A stretch of DNA of 57,804 bases from an uncultured Acidimicrobiales bacterium (GTDB lineage Bacteria; Actinomycetota; Acidimicrobiia; Acidimicrobiales; SZUA-35), in the NCBI GenBank assembly GCA_938029215.1, contig CALHFG010000060.1, positions 1 to 57,804 on the forward strand, in the 5' to 3' direction. The notes under the pieces are model-generated. The model was not told where the DNA came from and made no database searches. It worked only from the letters and a program-made list of their open reading frames with translations. A program made the translations under genes and the position numbers. Positions 33,352-42,102 of this stretch are shown piece by piece (position 1 is the first letter of the stretch; the number at the start of each line of letters is the position of its first letter).

Positions 33352-34449
33352 CTACGGAGTCGGTTCGTCGTCGCGGTCCGGGTCATCGTCGTCGGCAGGA
33401 TCGACGTCGTCAACGTCGGTGTCGAGGACCGGTGGGAGCACGATCTCCAGCGGGAGCGTACTGAAGCTGGTCCGAGCCGTTGCGGTCGTGCCGTCGGCTG
33501 CGAACGTGGTGATCTTGACCGAGTACTTCTTGCCCGGTTCCAGTTCGCCATTGGTGTAGGGAGCGGTGCCGAGGACCGCGATGTGGTCGTTGAGGCACTG
33601 CCGCTGGTTCGGATATCCGTGGGCCCAGCCGCTCACCCCTCCTGTCACCTGGAAGCGGGCACCGGCGCAGTCGTTGGTACGGAATGACACTACGGCAGAG
33701 TCGGTGCTGATCTTCACGATTGCGAGGTCGCGAATCACCACGTCGGCGGCAACCGGTTTGGTGGTTGAGGTCGTCGATGGGGCCGTTGTTGACACGACGG
33801 TGGTGGTGACGGTGCTTGAAGGAACGGTGGTTGACACCGCGGTGGTCGAGGGATCTACGACTGTGGTTTGGGTCGTCACCGTGGGATCGGTTGGGACGGC
33901 CACGGCGGTGTCGGGCGAGGCCACCGTTGTGGTCTGGGGCGTCGTGGGCGGGGTCGTCGTTGTCGACGTTGAGGACGTTGAGAGAACGGACTCCTCCAAC
34001 GCGGCGGTCGGTGTTGTTGGGGGGTCTGATACCGCTGTTGTTGTTGTGACCTCGCTCGGAATTGAAGCCTCACCGGCGGCCGCTTCGGACGGTTCGGTGG
34101 TGGTAGTGGTGAAGATGCTTGTGGTTGCCGAGACCTCCGAAGCCGCTTCGAGATCAGAGCCGGACGGCACGAGACGGAGTAACACACCCGTTGCGGTGAG
34201 CAGAACGGCCGCTGCAGCAACACGAGCCACGGTGAGGCGGTGTCGAGTCCAGAACGAGGCCGGCGCGTGGATTCGCGGAGGAGCGGGCAGGGTTGGCGCC
34301 GAAGGTTCCGGGGCAAGCCTTATGGTGGCCGGACCAGCAGCTTCCAACAGTGCCGACTCCCAGCCCTCGGGAAAGCTGGAGTTCTTGAAGTCGTTGAACA
34401 ACCCTTCGATTGCGGCTTCAGACTCGTCGAGCGTCTCGTGGTCGTTCAT
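33352..34449 (-). CDS. sigma-factor-coupled membrane protein with Thr-rich linker and FN3-like domain
   Basis: About 365 residues from ATG 34449 (or the adjacent ATG 34452, which overlaps the sigma-factor stop). GGAGG lies seven bases before ATG 34449. The N-terminal 85 residues are cytoplasmic and acidic, then one membrane segment (VARVAAAAVLLTATGVLLRLV), about 110 residues dominated by Thr, Ser, Pro and Val, and an extracellular fibronectin-III-like domain (VVIRDLAIVKISTDSAVVSF to KKYSVKITTFAADG), ending in an Asp-rich tail. Position and topology suggest an anti-sigma factor or surface sensor, but no zinc anti-sigma HxxxCxxC motif is visible. Confidence 0.75.
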   Translation of the reverse strand: MNDHETLDESEAAIEGLFNDFKNSSFPEGWESALLEAAGPATIRLAPEPSAPTLPAPPRIHAPASFWTRHRLTVARVAAAAVLLTATGVLLRLVPSGSDLEAASEVSATTSIFTTTTTEPSEAAAGEASIPSEVTTTTAVSDPPTTPTAALEESVLSTSSTSTTTTPPTTPQTTTVASPDTAVAVPTDPTVTTQTTVVDPSTTAVSTTVPSSTVTTTVVSTTAPSTTSTTKPVAADVVIRDLAIVKISTDSAVVSFRTNDCAGARFQVTGGVSGWAHGYPNQRQCLNDHIAVLGTAPYTNGELEPGKKYSVKITTFAADGTTATARTSFSTLPLEIVLPPVLDTDVDDVDPADDDDPDRDDEPTP

Positions 34450-35069
34450 CATTGGACCTCCGCTTCGATCAGAATTTTGTGGGCCTTTACGCACGCCCTA
34501 CCGAGTTTGGATCTGATGCCGTCGTAGGTCATCCCAAAGTGCTCGGCGAGGTCGTGTCGTGACATTCCGTGCAGGTAGTGAAGTTTCAGAAGCTCGGCGT
34601 CGCCGTCGGACAGTTCGGACAGCACCCGATACAGAAGGTCCCATGTCTCGACGCGGTTGGTGGCGTTGCTCGCGGTCGAGTCGGTGAGGCTGCCGTCGAC
34701 AAGATCGATGGATACCGAACGGTCGGTGTGACGGGCTTCGGAACGAATCACGTCTCGGGTGCGATTACGGGCGACGATTGCCATCCATCCACAAGGCGTC
34801 CCTGTGCCATCGAATCCGTTCTCAAACTTCTCGAAGATCTGGAGGCGAGCCAGGTGCGCTGCTTCATCGAGGTCCACCGTCGCAGGAGGGCGGATACCTG
34901 CGACGGCGGACATGATGGCGCCTTTGCAATGATCGATCAGCGAGAGAAGTGCCGTCTTGTCGCCGCCCCGAGCCCGTTCGACTGTGGAGTGGACGTCGTT
35001 TTCGGTTCTCAGGTTCAACACGACACGATCCTTTAATGGTTGTCTGACAACCATCCGCTGCTCTGCCAT
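34449..35069 (-). CDS. ECF-type RNA polymerase sigma factor
   Basis: About 206 residues from ATG 35069. The sigma-2 region covers ARGGDKTALLSLIDHCKGAI to GWMAIVARNRTRDVIR (region 2.3-2.4, promoter melting), and sigma-4 is LLKLHYLHGMSRHDLAEHFG with a helix-turn-helix ending SKLGRACVKAHKIL. This organisation marks an ECF/SigK-like sigma factor. Its stop overlaps the start of the Thr-rich membrane protein, which suggests they form a sigma/partner pair. The gap to the divergent M24 gene (35070-35190) has no promoter I can assign with confidence. Confidence 0.9.
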   Translation of the reverse strand: MAEQRMVVRQPLKDRVVLNLRTENDVHSTVERARGGDKTALLSLIDHCKGAIMSAVAGIRPPATVDLDEAAHLARLQIFEKFENGFDGTGTPCGWMAIVARNRTRDVIRSEARHTDRSVSIDLVDGSLTDSTASNATNRVETWDLLYRVLSELSDGDAELLKLHYLHGMSRHDLAEHFGMTYDGIRSKLGRACVKAHKILIEAEVQ

Positions 35070-35190
35070 AACACCGCGCATACATCTGAGACGCAATGAG
35101 CAGATGGGAATCGTTCACCGAGTCCAGATTTTTTGTGATTGCGGGATGTTTTGTGGCCATCGGAGCAGAAACTTCCAGCACAATGCGGTC

Positions 35191-36438
35191 ATGACCACGT
35201 TGGACTGGCACGCCGACCGCGATGCGATCGCTCTCCTTGACACCGCTCCTGAAAGCCTCGAAATCGACCTGGCCGCGGTGCGTCGTTACCGTCAGAACCG
35301 CGTTCGGCAGGAAATGGCCCAGCGGGGGATCGATGCCCTAGTGATCAGCGATGCGGTGAATATTCGCTATGCCACCGGTACTCGCAACATGCAGGTGTTT
35401 ACGGCTCGCAATGCGCCGTCGCGATATCTATACCTCACTGCCGAGCACTCGATCCTGTTCGAGTTCACCGGTTGTGAACACCTGGCGGACGGGTTTGAAA
35501 CCGTCGATGAAGTTCGCCCTTCGGCAACTGCGAGCTTTGTTGCCGCCGGATCAGACATTGCGGATCGGGAGCGCACCTGGGCAAGAGACGTAGCGGGCGA
35601 GCTCCGTAGCCTGGTCGGCTCCCCCGAGCTCACGGTCGGGATCGAACGGCTGAATGCCGGTGCTGCGATTGCGCTCGCAGATGCTGGCCTGACAATCGTG
35701 GATGCGCAACAGCCGGTGGAAAGGGCTCGGGCAATCAAGTCGCCCGGGGAGATCCAATGCATCAAAGCCTCCTTGCGGGCGACCGAACGAGGTGTGCAGA
35801 AGATGGCAGCCGCAATTCGGCCCGGCATCTCTGAAAACGAACTGTGGTCAATTCTCCAACAGTCGGTCATCGCCGACAATGCGGACTACTGCGAGACACG
35901 GCTGTTGAACAGTGGGCCGCGAACCAACCCGTGGTTTCAAGAGACGGGCCCACGCACGATCCAGCCGAATGAACTGGTGGCGCTCGATACCGACGTCGTC
36001 GGGTGCCACGGCTATTACAGCGACTTCTCCCGCACGTTTCACGTTGGTCCGGATGCGCCCACCGAGGTGCAGCGCGACCTGTACCGAACGGCGTTCGAGC
36101 AGGTTCATCACAACATGGAGATCATTCAGCCGGGCGTGACCTTCCGTGAGTACAGCGACCGGGCGTGGAACATTCCTGACCGCTACGCCGCCAATCGGTA
36201 CTACTTGTCGGCCCACGGGGTGGGAATGACCGGCGAGTATCCGTACTTGTATCACCACGCCGATTTCGCGGCCGCCGGATACGACGGTGTCATCGAACCC
36301 GGGATGACGCTCTGTGTGGAGAGCTATATCGGCGCCGCCGACGGCAAAGAAGGAGTGAAGCTTGAACAACAGCTGCTGGTCACCGAAAGCGGAACCGAGC
36401 TGTTGAGCCTCTACGGCTTCGAAGACGACTTGCTCTGA
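35191..36438 (+). CDS. M24-family metalloenzyme, DddP-like (possible DMSP lyase or Xaa-Pro dipeptidase)
   Basis: A 415-residue creatinase/aminopeptidase-fold protein starting at ATG 35191. The N-terminal domain has NIRYATGTRNMQVF. The C-terminal pita-bread domain has ENELWSILQQS, ETRLLNSGPRTNPWFQETGP, LVALDTDVVGCHGYYSDFSR (two Asp ligands plus a third Asp), LSAHGVGMTGEYPY (His), EPGMTLCVESYIG (Glu) and GVKLEQQLLVTESG (Glu). As I recall roseobacterial DddP, the match over these segments is much closer than to ordinary prolidases. DddP cleaves dimethylsulfoniopropionate to dimethylsulfide plus acrylate; activity here is inferred from similarity only. Confidence 0.8.
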   Translation: MTTLDWHADRDAIALLDTAPESLEIDLAAVRRYRQNRVRQEMAQRGIDALVISDAVNIRYATGTRNMQVFTARNAPSRYLYLTAEHSILFEFTGCEHLADGFETVDEVRPSATASFVAAGSDIADRERTWARDVAGELRSLVGSPELTVGIERLNAGAAIALADAGLTIVDAQQPVERARAIKSPGEIQCIKASLRATERGVQKMAAAIRPGISENELWSILQQSVIADNADYCETRLLNSGPRTNPWFQETGPRTIQPNELVALDTDVVGCHGYYSDFSRTFHVGPDAPTEVQRDLYRTAFEQVHHNMEIIQPGVTFREYSDRAWNIPDRYAANRYYLSAHGVGMTGEYPYLYHHADFAAAGYDGVIEPGMTLCVESYIGAADGKEGVKLEQQLLVTESGTELLSLYGFEDDLL

Positions 36439-36451
36439 GCCGTAGAAACAC

Positions 36452-38068
36452 CTATCGGATCGGCGGTCTTCCGGTGCGGATGAATCGGATCGATTCGTTG
36501 ACGTTGCGAGCTACGAAACGCTCGCGACGATCACCCCTTACCAGTCGCGCTGCGGCTTGCAGGGGTAGAGGTGAACCGGTGGCCTCGGTCTCCTCTAGCG
36601 CCGCCCGGGTTGTCTTCACCAGGTGGGCGACCACGATGAATGAGCCTCCTCGGTCGTCCATGGCGTCGTCCATCAGTTCGTCGGCAAAGCCGGTTGGGGC
36701 GCTGGCGATTTGGGGATCCGGTTCGAATCGGTGGCTCGCAACGCCGTTTCGACGCTCCCAGCGACCCGTGTCGAACAGCAGCCAGAGGCCGTGGAGCGCC
36801 ATGCGGGCTACGGGCGCACTCGGCGAGATGTCCCAGGCCCAGCGGGTGGCGCGTGCGTGAGTGAGTCCGTGACTAATGGCAAGCCAGTTGAAGTTTGCGT
36901 CGGCGTCAGCCTCGGTCGAGATGTCATATCGAAGCATGCGTTTGGCCGACCCGATGGAGGCGATGTCGATCAGACCGCGGACTCCTACCCCAGCCGCAGC
37001 GAGATCGACTGCTCTCGGCACGTCGAACTGCTCCGCATTCAGAAACTCGTCCACCTCAGCCTCGCTGACGCGGCGGACGGTGGGTGAGTCGGCCAGAGTC
37101 TGCAGATCTACCTCGTCGATGGCTCGGGTCGTTTTGCGCATGTATGGCAAGACGTCTTCTCGTGTCATGAGTGTCAGGGATCGAGTGAGCTGGGGTAGCA
37201 GCGAGGCGGCACTGGTCTCACCAATGCGATCGAGGAGCTCGAAGGCCTTCTGGGCATAGATCGATCCATGCCCATATCCCAGGTGGTGACGGGCGGCGGC
37301 CTCGATGAGGTGGGGTTGTGCTGCGCTGGCTGTGAGGGCGCCACAGGTAGCCATGGCGTCCTCCAGTCGCTCGCGTTCGATCAGTTCCACCAGGTCGCCA
37401 CGGTCGCTCGGTTCCACAGTCACCTCGGTCCGTCCGCGGGTTTGTTCGGCCAAGCCTGACAGCCCGATGACCAGCGGCAGGACCCGAGCGTCTCCGTGGC
37501 GTTCCTCGGCGATCGCCAGGCAATCCGCGGCCAGGGCCATCTCGTGGTCGGCGCCGTCTTCGGTGCGGCCGATCGTCGCATCGATCGCGGCCGCCATGAT
37601 TTCAGCTGGCGTTGCTCCATTGTCGAGCAATCGGACCGTGTCTCGAGAGATTTGTCCGACGTAGTGGTTGTTCAAAGCCGACCGCAGGCTCGGCCACAGA
37701 ACCCGCATTTGATGCTCGCGGCTAGGGCGTTGGATCAACACATGAACCTCGCCGTTGTCGCCAATCGATGTGGAGTGACACGTCACGTCTTCCTCGCCGA
37801 TGAGGCAAACTCCGTCGGTTACCCGGAATTTCCAGTTGTGCCACAGACACGTGACGACCGGTCCATCCTGAAAGTCCGGATCCAAGTCGCCCGTGACGAG
37901 GCCATATCCTTGATGGGGGCAGGCGTTGTCCAACACATGGACGCCGTCTTGGGTTCGGATCACGGCCAGTCTCTGGTCTTCGACCGTGGCCATTTTCATT
38001 TCCCCCACCTCGATGTAGGCAGGGTGGGACGGGTCGAGCGATGCGATTACTGGTTCGGTGGACGACAT
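36452..38068 (-). CDS. Rieske [2Fe-2S] protein with large helical C-terminal domain
   Basis: A 538-residue protein. The N-terminal 105 residues are a Rieske domain with both cluster motifs, CPHQGYGL (about residue 48) and CLWHNWKF (about 74), giving the two Cys and two His ligands. The remaining 430 residues are mostly helical with no motif I can name; ARHHLGYGHGSIYAQKAF and NWLAISHGLTHARATRW contain His residues that might bind metal. A similarity to questin-oxidase-like domains crossed my mind but is unproven. It is convergent with the M24 gene and read from a promoter carrying a dyad (38078-38105). No signal peptide. Confidence 0.78.
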   Translation of the reverse strand: MSSTEPVIASLDPSHPAYIEVGEMKMATVEDQRLAVIRTQDGVHVLDNACPHQGYGLVTGDLDPDFQDGPVVTCLWHNWKFRVTDGVCLIGEEDVTCHSTSIGDNGEVHVLIQRPSREHQMRVLWPSLRSALNNHYVGQISRDTVRLLDNGATPAEIMAAAIDATIGRTEDGADHEMALAADCLAIAEERHGDARVLPLVIGLSGLAEQTRGRTEVTVEPSDRGDLVELIERERLEDAMATCGALTASAAQPHLIEAAARHHLGYGHGSIYAQKAFELLDRIGETSAASLLPQLTRSLTLMTREDVLPYMRKTTRAIDEVDLQTLADSPTVRRVSEAEVDEFLNAEQFDVPRAVDLAAAGVGVRGLIDIASIGSAKRMLRYDISTEADADANFNWLAISHGLTHARATRWAWDISPSAPVARMALHGLWLLFDTGRWERRNGVASHRFEPDPQIASAPTGFADELMDDAMDDRGGSFIVVAHLVKTTRAALEETEATGSPLPLQAAARLVRGDRRERFVARNVNESIRFIRTGRPPIR

Positions 38069-38077
38069 GTCACCGTT

Positions 38078-38105
38078 GTACTATCTCAACTTATGTTGAG
38101 GTCAA
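38078..38105 (-). promoter_or_regulatory. promoter with operator-like dyad upstream of Rieske gene
   Basis: On the minus strand TTGACC (38105-38100) and TAGTAC (38083-38078) are separated by 16 bases and match -35 and -10 elements, with the gene start 9 bases downstream of the -10. The spacer contains the dyad CTCAACTTATGTTGAG (38085-38100, plus-strand reading), 6-bp arms around TTAT. A dyad between -35 and -10 is a usual repressor or MerR-type position, although 16 bases is short for MerR. Confidence 0.55.
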
Positions 38106-38159
38106 GGACCTCCGGTTCAGCGCCTAGGAACATCCGGTGGGCGGCCTACACTCAGCGGC

Positions 38160-39323
38160 GTGAAGGCGTTGGAGTTTCAGCGGAACGAGGCGAAGTATGT
38201 GGCTGCCGCAGTAGCGTCGCGTCTCCGGCCCGGAAGTGCGGCCAATCGTTCGCCTCTCAAGCTGATCGACACCAAGCCCCCGGAGATTCCAGGACCCGGT
38301 TGGCAGCGTATCCAAACCCTCCTCACCGGTATCTGCGGAAGTGATCTGGCGACAGTAGAGGGACGTTCGGCTCGCTATTTCGGGCCGTGGGTGTCGTTTC
38401 CGTTTGTGCTGGGTCATGAGGTCATCGGTCTCGATGAGAAGGGCAATCGTGTTGTGATCGAGCCCGTTCTTGGTCACGAGGCCCGAGGCTTTGACCCGCC
38501 TTTCAAAGGCGCCGCCCCCGGAGACGGTGACGACCTTCGGCATCTGGTGTGCGGACACATCAAGCCCGGTATTCAAATCGGCTACTGCGCTTCGACGGGC
38601 GGTGGATGGTCCAGCGAATTCGTCGCTCACAAGAGTCAGATTCGCCGTATTCCTAAGCGGCTCAGCGACGAAGCGGCCGTGATGATTGAACCGACGGCGG
38701 TTGGGGTGCACGGAGCGTTCAAGGCCAATGTGAAACCGGGAGCCAGCGTTGCCGTCATCGGTGCCGGGACCATGGGCCTGGTCACCGTGGCGGCCCTACG
38801 TAAATACACCGAAGCCGGCGAGATCATCGTGGGTGCCAAATACCCCGAGCAAAAGGAACTTGCAAAGTCGTTGGGCGCGACCACTGTGGTCGACCCGGGA
38901 GAGATCGGGCGAGCCGTTCGGCGCTCAACCAACAGCTTCTCCATCGGCGATGACCTCAGCGGGGGAGTCGACGTAACCATCGATGCCATCGGTTCGGCTG
39001 CAACGATCAACCAGGCAATAGGAATCACCAGACCTCGCGGTCGGGTAGTGCTGGTCGGCATGCCCGGAACTGAGTCTGTAGATCTCACCGCGCTCTGGCA
39101 CCGGGAAACCGAACTGGTCGGCGCCTACACCTACGGCACCGAAACAATGGCCGACGGCTCTACCGAGCGAACCTTCAAGTTGGCCACCGACCTCGTGGGC
39201 TCAGCCAAGCTGGAACGGCTCGTGAGCCAGACCTACCCTCTCAGCCAGTACAGCGAAGCGCTCGACCACGCGGTGAACGCCGGTCGACGCGGGGCGATCA
39301 AAATCTGCTTCGACCTTCGGTAG
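38160..39323 (+). CDS. MDR-family zinc-type dehydrogenase
   Basis: A 387-residue medium-chain dehydrogenase starting at GTG 38160. The catalytic-domain segments are LLTGICGSDLATVEG (Cys ligand) and FPFVLGHEVIGL (His/Glu ligands); the Rossmann motif is VAVIGAGTMGLVTVAAL. The usual GxxxC4 structural zinc lobe is not evident, as only scattered Cys residues occur in that region. The substrate is unknown. Mycofactocin-dependent dehydrogenases include MDR members, but nothing specific ties this one to the mft genes 5 kb away. It lies four bases upstream of queG. Confidence 0.85.
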   Translation: MKALEFQRNEAKYVAAAVASRLRPGSAANRSPLKLIDTKPPEIPGPGWQRIQTLLTGICGSDLATVEGRSARYFGPWVSFPFVLGHEVIGLDEKGNRVVIEPVLGHEARGFDPPFKGAAPGDGDDLRHLVCGHIKPGIQIGYCASTGGGWSSEFVAHKSQIRRIPKRLSDEAAVMIEPTAVGVHGAFKANVKPGASVAVIGAGTMGLVTVAALRKYTEAGEIIVGAKYPEQKELAKSLGATTVVDPGEIGRAVRRSTNSFSIGDDLSGGVDVTIDAIGSAATINQAIGITRPRGRVVLVGMPGTESVDLTALWHRETELVGAYTYGTETMADGSTERTFKLATDLVGSAKLERLVSQTYPLSQYSEALDHAVNAGRRGAIKICFDLR

Positions 39324-39326
39324 GCC

Positions 39327-40385
39327 GTGGACCCGTCCCCAGCCAACGACGAGCTCACCAATGCAGTGCTCGCAGCAGGCCGCAAGGCCGGTTTGGTTGC
39401 GGTCGGCGTCACAACCAATGACATTCTTGAGCCCGCTCGTACGGCGCTGAAGGCTCGCAAGGAAGCGGGCATGGCGTCCACGATGGCGTTCACCTATCGC
39501 AACCCCGATCGAAGTACCGACCCTCGATCCAGTCTTCCCAGCGTCGAAACCGTCATTGCTGGAGCCTGGGACTATCGGCGACTGGACACCAACTCGCACG
39601 AACAAGCCGGGCCAACCGGACGGGTCGCTCGATATTCGTGGGTCGATCATTACGACGACTTGCGATCGGCCCTAGGCGAAATGGGGGCGGTGTTGAAGGC
39701 CGCAGGGTATCGAGCGGTCGTAAAGGCCGACGACAACGCCATCGTGGATCGCAACGTTGCATGGCGGGCGGGCCTCGGCTGGTACGGAAAGAACGCCAAC
39801 CTCTTGGTTCCTGGCGTCGGCAGCTGGGTGGTGCTCGGCTCCGTAGTCACCGATGCGCCGTTGGTGCCCAACCAAACACCGGTTGCCGATGGATGCGGTC
39901 CGTGCCGCCGCTGCCTGGACGGTTGCCCGACCAATGCGATCGTTGGGCCTGGCATGGTCGACGCCCGGCGTTGCCTGGCGTGGCTGGTGCAGGGGCCCGA
40001 TCCGATCCCGGTGGAATTCCGGGCCGCGTTGGGCGATCGCCTCTACGGGTGCGACGACTGTCAAGACGTCTGTCCGCCCGCAAAGTTCACCGCGGCACCA
40101 GCGGCAGAACCGGAAAGTGAGACCGGGGTTGATCTCCTTTGGCTACTCGATGCGCCCGACGGTGAAATCCTCGAGCGGCTCGGTCGGTGGTACATAGCGG
40201 ATCGCAATCCGAACGTGATTCGACGTACGGCACTGGTGGTACTGGGCAACACCGCCGACCCGGCCAGTGCACAGGCCAGAACGGTTCTCCGTCGGTTCGC
40301 CGCCGATTCTGACCCGCAGCTTTCCGACCATGCCCGTTGGGCCTTGGACCGTTTGGACGAGCGGAGGGCCGGGATTTCAAAGTGA
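39327..40385 (+). CDS. queG: epoxyqueuosine reductase QueG-like iron-sulfur protein
   Basis: A 352-residue protein starting at GTG 39327. The N-terminal part contains the DUF1730 segment RYSWVDHYDDLRSALGEMG and DRNVAWRAGLGWYGKNANLL. Two [4Fe-4S] clusters are supported by CGPCRRCLDGCPTNAI and YGCDDCQDVCPPAKF. The C-terminal 80 residues (NPNVIRRTALVVLGN) form a HEAT-like repeat. QueG is a cobalamin-dependent enzyme that reduces epoxyqueuosine to queuosine in tRNA. It overlaps the following glycosyltransferase start (GTGA). The family call is firm; queuosine genes other than this are not in the window. Confidence 0.9.
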   Translation: MDPSPANDELTNAVLAAGRKAGLVAVGVTTNDILEPARTALKARKEAGMASTMAFTYRNPDRSTDPRSSLPSVETVIAGAWDYRRLDTNSHEQAGPTGRVARYSWVDHYDDLRSALGEMGAVLKAAGYRAVVKADDNAIVDRNVAWRAGLGWYGKNANLLVPGVGSWVVLGSVVTDAPLVPNQTPVADGCGPCRRCLDGCPTNAIVGPGMVDARRCLAWLVQGPDPIPVEFRAALGDRLYGCDDCQDVCPPAKFTAAPAAEPESETGVDLLWLLDAPDGEILERLGRWYIADRNPNVIRRTALVVLGNTADPASAQARTVLRRFAADSDPQLSDHARWALDRLDERRAGISK

Positions 40386-41506
40386 AACACTTGCTTGTAA
40401 CCAACGACTATCCGCCCAAGGTCGGTGGAATACAGAACTATCTCTGGGAGCTGTGGCGTCGGCTGCCACCGGAAAGCACCGCGGTCTACTGCACCCCCTA
40501 CGCCAACGACGTGGCCTTCGATGTGGAGCAGGACTACTGGATCGAGCGGTCCCCCGAGCCCGTTCTCATCCCGTACCCGTGGCTGCCCCGCCGAATCGAC
40601 GCACTCGCGAACCAGCTTGGCGCCCACCTCGTGCTGCTCGATCCCGCAGTTCCGTTGGGGCTGATCGGGCCGTTCCTCGACCATCCCTACGGCGTCATCC
40701 TCCACGGAGCCGAAGTCACGATCCCCGGACGGCTCCCGGGCACCAAGCAGGCGTTGGCCCGGGTGTTGCGTGGTGCCAGCATCACGGTCTCGGCGGGTGA
40801 GTATGCGCTGGCCGAGGCCGAGCGGTGCGCGGGCCAGCCGCTCCGATCGATCGTGGTTCCCCCCGGCGTCGATACCGAGCGGTTCGCTCCTTTCGATGAC
40901 GAACAGAAACAGGCGGCCCGGGCGCACTTCGGTCTGGACGGCGAAGCCTTGGTGATTTCGTCGGTCAACCGCTTGGTTCCGCGCAAGGGTATGGACATGC
41001 TCGTGCGGGCCGCCGCAAAGCTCAGAACGAAATATCCGAACCTGCGGGTGTTGATTGGTGGCAAGGGACGCCAGGCAGATGACTTGGCTTCGCTCGTTGC
41101 TCAGTTGGAAGCTCCGGTCCGTTTGCTCGGTCGAATCCCCGATGATGACGTGGCCAAGCTCTACGGAGCTTCCGACGTGATGGCGATGCTGTGTCATGAA
41201 CGATGGCGGGGGCTAGAGCAGGAGGGGTTTGGGATCGCCTTCCTCGAAGCTGCCGCAGCGGGAATCCCACAGGTGGCGGGCCGCAGCGGGGGCGCTCATG
41301 AGGCGGTCGTGCACAACGAGACCGGTCTCATCGTCGATCAGCCCAGATCGCTCGATCAGGTCATCGACGCACTAGATGAGGTTCTCGGCAGTCAGGCGCA
41401 CCGGACCATGCTCGGTGATCGGGCCAGGGAGCGCGCTGTAGCGCAGTTTGACTACGACCTTCTTGCCAACAAACTCCACAACGGCCTCCAGGCCCTACCC
41501 CTCTGA
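40382..41506 (+). CDS. pimB: GT4 mannosyltransferase, PimB'-like
   Basis: A 374-residue GT-B glycosyltransferase from GTG 40382, overlapping the queG stop. N-terminal VTNDYPPKVGGIQNYLWEL and the central ILHGAEVTIPGRLPGTKQ match actinobacterial PimB' and related mannosyltransferases; VVPPGVDTERFAP, SSVNRLVPRKGMDMLVRA and EGFGIAFLEAAAAGIPQVAG are the usual GT4 donor-binding motifs. PimB' adds the second mannose to phosphatidylinositol mannosides from GDP-mannose. The symbol is a best guess from family resemblance. Confidence 0.82.
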   Translation: MKHLLVTNDYPPKVGGIQNYLWELWRRLPPESTAVYCTPYANDVAFDVEQDYWIERSPEPVLIPYPWLPRRIDALANQLGAHLVLLDPAVPLGLIGPFLDHPYGVILHGAEVTIPGRLPGTKQALARVLRGASITVSAGEYALAEAERCAGQPLRSIVVPPGVDTERFAPFDDEQKQAARAHFGLDGEALVISSVNRLVPRKGMDMLVRAAAKLRTKYPNLRVLIGGKGRQADDLASLVAQLEAPVRLLGRIPDDDVAKLYGASDVMAMLCHERWRGLEQEGFGIAFLEAAAAGIPQVAGRSGGAHEAVVHNETGLIVDQPRSLDQVIDALDEVLGSQAHRTMLGDRARERAVAQFDYDLLANKLHNGLQALPL

Positions 41507-41558
41507 GACCCCTATCGAGGTCACCCGAGATCGGTCGGGGACCACTAACCTTGGGCCA

Positions 41559-42026
41559 ATGGGGCGTTCTGAACAACGACTGGTACGACGGACGATCGAT
41601 GCATCCGTTCAAGACTGCGTCGATGTCGCCATCGATATTGAAAACTACGCTGCCTGGGCCGAGGGTGTGACGAAAGCCGAAATCACCAAGCTTGGTGACG
41701 ACGGGGTCGTGAAGCAGGCGAAATTCACCGCCGCCGCATACGGCCGAGCCGTTACCTACGAGCTGGCCTACACCACCGAGCATCTCCCTCACTCGCTGGC
41801 CTGGACACTGGTAAAGGGCGACATCGTTCGCACCATCAGCGGCAGCTACCGGTTCGCCCCCTCCCTCGATGAACCGGACCAAACCGAGGTTGTGTATCAA
41901 CTAGAGGTCGAACTGGTCATTCCCGTCCCGGGTTTCGTCCGCCGTAGGGCCGAAGACCTACTGATGAGCACGGCTCTCGAACGCTTCAGCGCCGAGGTCT
42001 CGCGTCGCGCGGCAAGGGCTGCCTGA
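41559..42026 (+). CDS. SRPBCC (START-like) domain protein
   Basis: 155 residues from ATG 41559. It carries a polyketide-cyclase/START-like fold: an N-terminal beta strand with VRRTIDASVQDCVDVAIDIE, YAAWAEGVTKAEI, then alternating strands (VTYELAYTTEHLPHSLAWTL) and a long C-terminal helix (AEDLLMSTALERFSAEVSRR). These single-domain proteins bind hydrophobic ligands or assist lipid handling; no specific ligand can be named. It follows the PimB'-like gene by 52 bases in the same direction. Confidence 0.8.
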   Translation: MGRSEQRLVRRTIDASVQDCVDVAIDIENYAAWAEGVTKAEITKLGDDGVVKQAKFTAAAYGRAVTYELAYTTEHLPHSLAWTLVKGDIVRTISGSYRFAPSLDEPDQTEVVYQLEVELVIPVPGFVRRRAEDLLMSTALERFSAEVSRRAARAA

Positions 42027-42102
42027 GCTGCGAAAACGCAGATCGTAAAAATCCATGTGGCGAATTTCTACACCGGAGGCACGATCGGGTCGATGGAGTT
42101 GC

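Noticed and set aside
33566-34516. Val/Thr-rich plus-strand frame opposite the Thr-rich membrane protein
   Set aside because: It is the antisense reading of ACC/ACG-type repeats; the minus strand has the ribosome binding site and domain structure.
38160-39323. Assignment of the MDR dehydrogenase as mycofactocin-dependent
   Set aside because: No diagnostic residue or adjacency links it to mftABC; family membership alone is not enough.
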